From the NCBI GenBank assembly GCA_027310535.1, contig DAIDAQ010000019.1, positions 1-10,387 of the forward strand: a stretch of DNA of 10,387 nucleotides, read 5' to 3'. This document shows, in pieces, positions 7,793-10,387 of the stretch. Each line of letters opens with the position of its first letter. Position 1 is the stretch's first letter. Under the pieces are notes generated by a model, which was not told the origin of the DNA, ran no database searches, and worked only from the letters and a program-made list of their open reading frames with translations. The DNA comes from Candidatus Micrarchaeaceae archaeon. GTDB taxonomy: Archaea > Micrarchaeota > Micrarchaeia > Micrarchaeales > Micrarchaeaceae. The position numbers and the translations under genes were made by a program.

Positions 7793-9082
7793 TTAGACCA
7801 ACTTTATCCTCCCGATCCCGAGCTGCGGCCTGAAGCCGCCGAGCACGGAGATGATATCGTTCGTTATTATGACGCCTATTAGGATGTCGAAGATGAAAAG
7901 TATGAACTGGAGAAGGACATCGACGAACTGCAGTGAGAACAGGTAATTGAGCATCGGGTATATGCTGTCCATGCTGAACAGCGTATCGCCGATACCTGCA
8001 AAGAACCCTGCCGGCACATTCGTGATTGACGGCGCAGACTGCTTTAGGTAGTTGTAAGCATTGCATATTGCAGTGCCTATCCACGCATCGACAAGCTGCT
8101 GCGGGACCCCGCCTGTCCCGGAAAAGGCCGCGGTGTAGCCGGCGCCCTCACATGGCACCTGCGCGGAGAGCACCTGCTGCGGGACTACATAGTTGGTGAT
8201 GCTCATGTTGAAGAAGAGCAGTAGGGCGGGGTAGACAAGAGCAGCCCCTATGCCGATGCCTATGAGCGTCCCGCCGAGAGGGCGGAGAAAGGGAATCGCG
8301 CGAAGCACAACCCCTGCCGGTATCAGTATCCCAAGCCCGGCCTCTATCATCCATGGCAGCAGGTCTTTCTGCAGGTAGAGTGAGAGCAGCGTAATTGTAA
8401 CAACAGTGCCTGCCTGTGTTGTGATGCCACCGCACGGGGGCGCCTCGCCGGGGTAACAGACGATGGTAGTGCTAAATGGCTTCCAGTCCTTCACCCCCTG
8501 GTCAAGCTCTATTGAGTATATCACAATCGGGAGATACAATGAGATGCTGAAGGACTTCACAAGGCCTATCCCGTCATAGAAGCCAAAGAGTGTGTAGAAG
8601 AAGTCAGTCGTGGTCTTGATCTGGGGGCCGAGGTAGCCTGTCGTGTCTGTGCCTATGACGGTCGTGTACAAGCCTCCGATGCTGCCGGTTATCGATCCTG
8701 TGGAATAGCTTACGCTCGAAGCCCCCGAGAAATATATCGCAGCAATGCTGCCGAGTATGGCGACGACTGAAAAGATCACCGTGACTATTACCAGGGACTT
8801 CGCCGCCTCTTTCAGCTCGTTCTGGTACCAGTTGCGCAGACCAGAGACAGAGAGGACATTGCCGAGCATGTACGCGACGGCGACCACGACTAGCGACACC
8901 AGCACCCCAATAAGCGCAAGCGGTATCGCATAAGAGACGCATGTTGAAAGGTCGGTTTGCGAATTGCTCAACACGCAGTAAAAGTTTGATGGCAAAGTAG
9001 CCTGTGAGTATGCGAGCTGCGCAGGAAATGACGATACAATTGCCGCATAGAGTGCCATGGCCGCTATGGCTTTTCTTTGCAT
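7793..9082 (-). CDS. VirB6/TrbL-like polytopic membrane protein A (paralogue 1 of 6)
   Basis: 429 residues from the ATG at 9082. This start is chosen because it opens a clear signal peptide (MQRK, a hydrophobic stretch, then AYSQA) and sits about 25 bp below a TATA box; the frame is open to 9184 but that extension is not signal-like. The mature part shows the family elements: Y71-x-L-G74 at the end of a helix, E89-L-K-E92 just before the next helix, then L260-R261, R267, G270-G271 and P285 in the central pair of helices. The final helix (about 388-410) is followed by a GG-containing tail ending in KLV. The central element resembles the VirB6/TrbL core of conjugation channels. Six cysteines (36, 48, 209, 217, 311, 340) could form disulfides. 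The TAA stop directly abuts the ATG of gene B. VirB6-like function is inferred. Confidence 0.8.
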   Translation of the reverse strand: MQRKAIAAMALYAAIVSSFPAQLAYSQATLPSNFYCVLSNSQTDLSTCVSYAIPLALIGVLVSLVVVAVAYMLGNVLSVSGLRNWYQNELKEAAKSLVIVTVIFSVVAILGSIAAIYFSGASSVSYSTGSITGSIGGLYTTVIGTDTTGYLGPQIKTTTDFFYTLFGFYDGIGLVKSFSISLYLPIVIYSIELDQGVKDWKPFSTTIVCYPGEAPPCGGITTQAGTVVTITLLSLYLQKDLLPWMIEAGLGILIPAGVVLRAIPFLRPLGGTLIGIGIGAALVYPALLLFFNMSITNYVVPQQVLSAQVPCEGAGYTAAFSGTGGVPQQLVDAWIGTAICNAYNYLKQSAPSITNVPAGFFAGIGDTLFSMDSIYPMLNYLFSLQFVDVLLQFILFIFDILIGVIITNDIISVLGGFRPQLGIGRIKLV

Positions 9083-9103
9083 GCTATAACATAACAAGCA
9101 ACG

Positions 9104-9111
9104 TATATAAG
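9104..9111 (-). promoter_or_regulatory. TATA box of the six-gene array (leaderless promoter)
   Basis: CTTATATA on the coding strand is centred about 25 bp upstream of the ATG at 9082. Archaeal transcription starts roughly 25-27 bp after the centre of the TATA box, so the transcript should begin at or next to the ATG. There is no Shine-Dalgarno match before that ATG, as expected for a leaderless mRNA. This also argues against the longer reading frame that begins at 9184, whose first codons lie upstream of this promoter. Confidence 0.65.
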
Positions 9112-9145
9112 CGGGATAGTAGGCGGCTGCAAGCTGGGTTATCGC

Positions 9146-9201
9146 CTGGCCAGAAGCCCGCTTCCGGCTGCCAGCCCATGCCATGGGCTGGGCGCTGCGC
9201 C
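9146..9201. repeat. Cluster of short palindromes in a spacer
   Basis: Five perfect inverted repeats lie end to end or overlapping in 56 bp: CTGGCCAG (9146-9153); GAAGC-CC-GCTTC (9153-9164); GGCTG-C-CAGCC (9166-9176); 10-bp arms CCAGCCCATG / CATGGGCTGG around one base (9171-9191); and GGCGC-T-GCGCC (9191-9201). The third and fourth overlap, so they are alternative folds. The cluster fills the gap between the six-helix membrane gene and the promoter of gene A. It could be a transcription terminator region, an operator for the downstream operon, a REP-like repeat or a small structured RNA. No protein-coding signal is seen in it. Confidence 0.5.
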
Positions 9202-9205
9202 GCAG

Positions 9206-9937
9206 TCAACGCCTCATCAGCGGGAAGCGCTTCATATAGAGCTCGCTCTGCAGCACCACAAGGAACGGAAGTATGAAGAGCGAGTTGAAGATCAGCATCC
9301 CGTATCTTGAGATGCCAGTCCCAGAGACCTCTATGAATATGAAATCGAATACCGTTATTAGGACTATCGCCACCGCGAGCCAGAGCAGGACGTAGTCGAA
9401 CCTCTTGGTGAAGAAGCGGACGCTCGCCCTCATCGCCCTCAAGAGCCCGTACTCATCGATCACGATCGACGCTGGGGTGTAGAATATAAGCGGTGTCAAC
9501 ACCAGGGCAGCTGCATACATGGGGGCGCCGCCAAGGCCATAGAGATACGAGGCTATACCTACGAGCGTAACGATCGCCATGTAGAGCAGGAGGAGCAGGA
9601 AGACCTTCCCTGTATACTTCTCTAGCCCGTTTATCACGTCAGCCTTTACCTTTATGCCGACGCGGCTGTGCTTGACGATGACATTGATGGCGACGATGGA
9701 AAAGCTGAGGAAGAGGAGGGAGAAGAACACGCCGCCAGCAATCACAGATGCGCTCACGAAGTTTAGGTTTGCAAAGATGCTGGCCGTCCTTATGAATATC
9801 GCGCCTGCATCGTTGTATGTTGGAAGGGACGCGAACAGCGGTATCGCAAAGGCGATGATGAACGGAAGGGAGAAAAGCAGGAGGAACTTGAGGTTCTTCA
9901 AGTAGGCTTCCATCGAATACGATATGACACTTGCCAT
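9206..9937 (-). CDS. Six-helix integral membrane protein, function unknown
   Basis: 243 residues with six predicted membrane segments (about 17-36, 62-88, 112-133, 139-160, 183-204, 212-233). After helix 4 comes TPASIVIDEYGLLRAMRAS (154-172). The pattern 'P-x-x-[IV]-V-x-E-x-G-x-x-x-A-h-x-x-S' at this position is typical of the loosely defined YciC/DUF975 and GPDPase-membrane-domain type proteins, which have six helices and no agreed biochemical role. The ATG at 9937 is used; M9 (9913) is an alternative, and neither has a clear ribosome site. The gene lies between the pilin and the six-gene array on the same strand, but with spacers of 84 and 123 bp it may be its own transcription unit. It lacks the L-R-x5-R-x2-G-G motif of genes A-F and is not one of them. 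It could be an accessory assembly protein or an unrelated neighbour. Confidence 0.7.
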   Translation of the reverse strand: MASVISYSMEAYLKNLKFLLLFSLPFIIAFAIPLFASLPTYNDAGAIFIRTASIFANLNFVSASVIAGGVFFSLLFLSFSIVAINVIVKHSRVGIKVKADVINGLEKYTGKVFLLLLLYMAIVTLVGIASYLYGLGGAPMYAAALVLTPLIFYTPASIVIDEYGLLRAMRASVRFFTKRFDYVLLWLAVAIVLITVFDFIFIEVSGTGISRYGMLIFNSLFILPFLVVLQSELYMKRFPLMRR

Positions 9938-9965
9938 GCTATCAAGTAGGCTTGCCAGCTAAAGA

Positions 9966-9973
9966 ATAAAAAA
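9966..9973 (-). promoter_or_regulatory. T-rich element: weak TATA box and/or pilin terminator
   Basis: TTTTTTAT on the coding strand is centred about 32 bp upstream of the ATG at 9937. That distance would place transcription start a few bases before the ATG, giving a very short leader, in keeping with the absence of a Shine-Dalgarno site there. The same T-run could end pilin transcription. The two roles cannot be separated from sequence. Confidence 0.35.
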
Positions 9974-10003
9974 GTATTGTTAGCTGCGCGTTGGAAGTAT
10001 CTA

Positions 10004-10021
10004 CTGGCGAAAAGGCACCAG
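10004..10021 (-). terminator. Stem-loop directly after the pilin stop codon
   Basis: On the coding strand the base after the TGA begins CTGGTG-CCTTTT-CGCCAG, a 6-bp stem with one G-U pair and a 6-base loop. A run of six T (9973-9968) follows about 30 bases later. Archaeal termination relies mainly on T-tracts, so the T-run is the likelier terminator and the hairpin may protect the 3' end of a highly expressed pilin message. Function is inferred. Confidence 0.35.
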
Positions 10022-10387
10022 TCAGGTTTGGCCACCACCTGGTGGTGACTGAGGCGGCGTAGGAGGTGGCCCTCCGAATATACTCGAGCATGTGGTGTAA
10101 CTGGAAACGCCTCCAGCGCCAGCTACGGAGCTGAGGATGGTGGGCGCGAGCAGCACCAGTATGATGCCCACTACACCGCCTATTATCATTCCCATGCCGT
10201 AACTCTGCAGTGCACCCTTTTGCGCAGATGGCAGTATGTGCGCTGCAGCGTAAAGCGAGCCGCCGAGGATCATGAGTGCCAGCGCGACTACGAATATTGC
10301 ATCCTCAATATTGGTAACAAGACCGCAAAGCGTGGTTGATAGGCCTGTCTGGGCTAGCGCGCTGCCTGAGATGCCAGCAACAGAGAT
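10022..10387 (-). CDS. VirB2/TrbC-like pilin subunit, 5' end outside window
   Basis: This frame stays open to the right edge, so the start codon lies outside; 121 residues are visible and the gene ends in TGA. The visible start reads like the end of a Sec signal peptide, with a likely cut after ALA (residues 10-12). Two hydrophobic helices follow (about 28-49 and 66-88), joined by a short polar loop with one lysine (K57). A signal peptide, two helices and a small charged loop is the layout of VirB2/TrbC conjugative pilins, and archaeal Ted/Ced pilins are known to be VirB2 homologues. Each helix carries glycine pairs (GGS, GGVVG) suited to close packing. Two cysteines (C21, C100) may form a disulfide. 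The Pro/Gly-rich tail after residue 104 is unusual for a pilin. An internal ATG at 10273 would begin within the first helix and is not the real start. The family call is inference from layout and context. Confidence 0.72.
   Translation of the reverse strand: MSVAGISGSALAQTGLSTTLCGLVTNIEDAIFVVALALMILGGSLYAAAHILPSAQKGALQSYGMGMIIGGVVGIILVLLAPTILSSVAGAGGVSSYTTCSSIFGGPPPTPPQSPPGGGQT
10033..10047 (-). other. Inverted repeat in the 3' end of the pilin gene
   Basis: CACCACC and GGTGGTG form 7-bp perfect arms around a single base, inside the codons for the Pro/Gly tail and ending 8 bp before the stop codon. It may fold in the mRNA and act with the second hairpin just after the stop. It could equally be a by-product of repetitive CCA/GGT codons, so a role is not established. 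Confidence 0.35.

Noticed and set aside
1875..9082. Array as ABC or secondary transporter subunits
   Set aside because: No transporter signature (ABC loop motifs, MFS repeats) is seen, and the neighbours (VirB2-like pilin, VirB4-like domains) together with the VirB6-like core motif fit a secretion-type machine better.
9083..9184. N-terminal extension of gene A from an ATG at 9184
   Set aside because: It runs through the TATA box and the palindromes, and places a polar Arg-containing stretch ahead of a clear signal peptide that starts at 9082.
1..10387. CRISPR arrays, tRNA or rRNA genes, insertion sequences
   Set aside because: No regularly spaced direct repeats, cloverleaf-like segments or transposase motifs were seen on either strand.

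Overview
The window reads as one archaeal locus, transcribed entirely from the minus strand (right to left). Three things point to an archaeon: TATA boxes sit about 25-30 bp upstream of start codons that lack Shine-Dalgarno sites (leaderless style), other starts use GGAGGTGAT-type ribosome sites, and isoleucine ATA and arginine AGG codons are common in otherwise GC-rich genes. All three stop codons are used normally. The lineage cannot be fixed from sequence alone; a small-genome DPANN archaeon such as a micrarchaeote is a guess.

Layout in transcription order: (1) 10387-10022, the 3' part of a two-helix VirB2/TrbC-like pilin. (2) 9937-9206, a six-helix membrane protein of no certain role. (3) A 123-bp spacer rich in palindromes that ends in a TATA box. 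(4) 9082-1875, six tightly packed genes (A-F) for polytopic membrane proteins that are diverged paralogues of one another. They share an N-terminal Y-x-L-G ... [EQ]-x-x-[EQ] element, a central L-R-x5-R-x2-G-G-x13-P element and a similar C-terminal tail, and the central element resembles the core of VirB6/TrbL channel proteins. (5) A 62-bp spacer with a second TATA box. (6) 1812-149, two paralogous proteins, each a membrane hairpin plus a soluble domain resembling the N-terminal domain of VirB4 ATPases but with no ATPase domain. (7) 145-1, the start of a further gene that runs off the window and could encode the missing ATPase.

Together these suggest a type IV secretion-like machine: a VirB2-type pilus, a membrane platform built from six different VirB6-like subunits, and a split, duplicated VirB3/VirB4-like energising module. 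The closest described relatives in concept are the archaeal Ced/Ted DNA-import systems (pilin, CedA, CedB) and bacterial conjugation machines. Six tandem VirB6-like genes is unusual; the known parallel is the tandem rvhB6 set of Rickettsiales. Substrate and direction of transport cannot be told from this window. The homology calls rest on motifs read by eye and need profile or structure searches.
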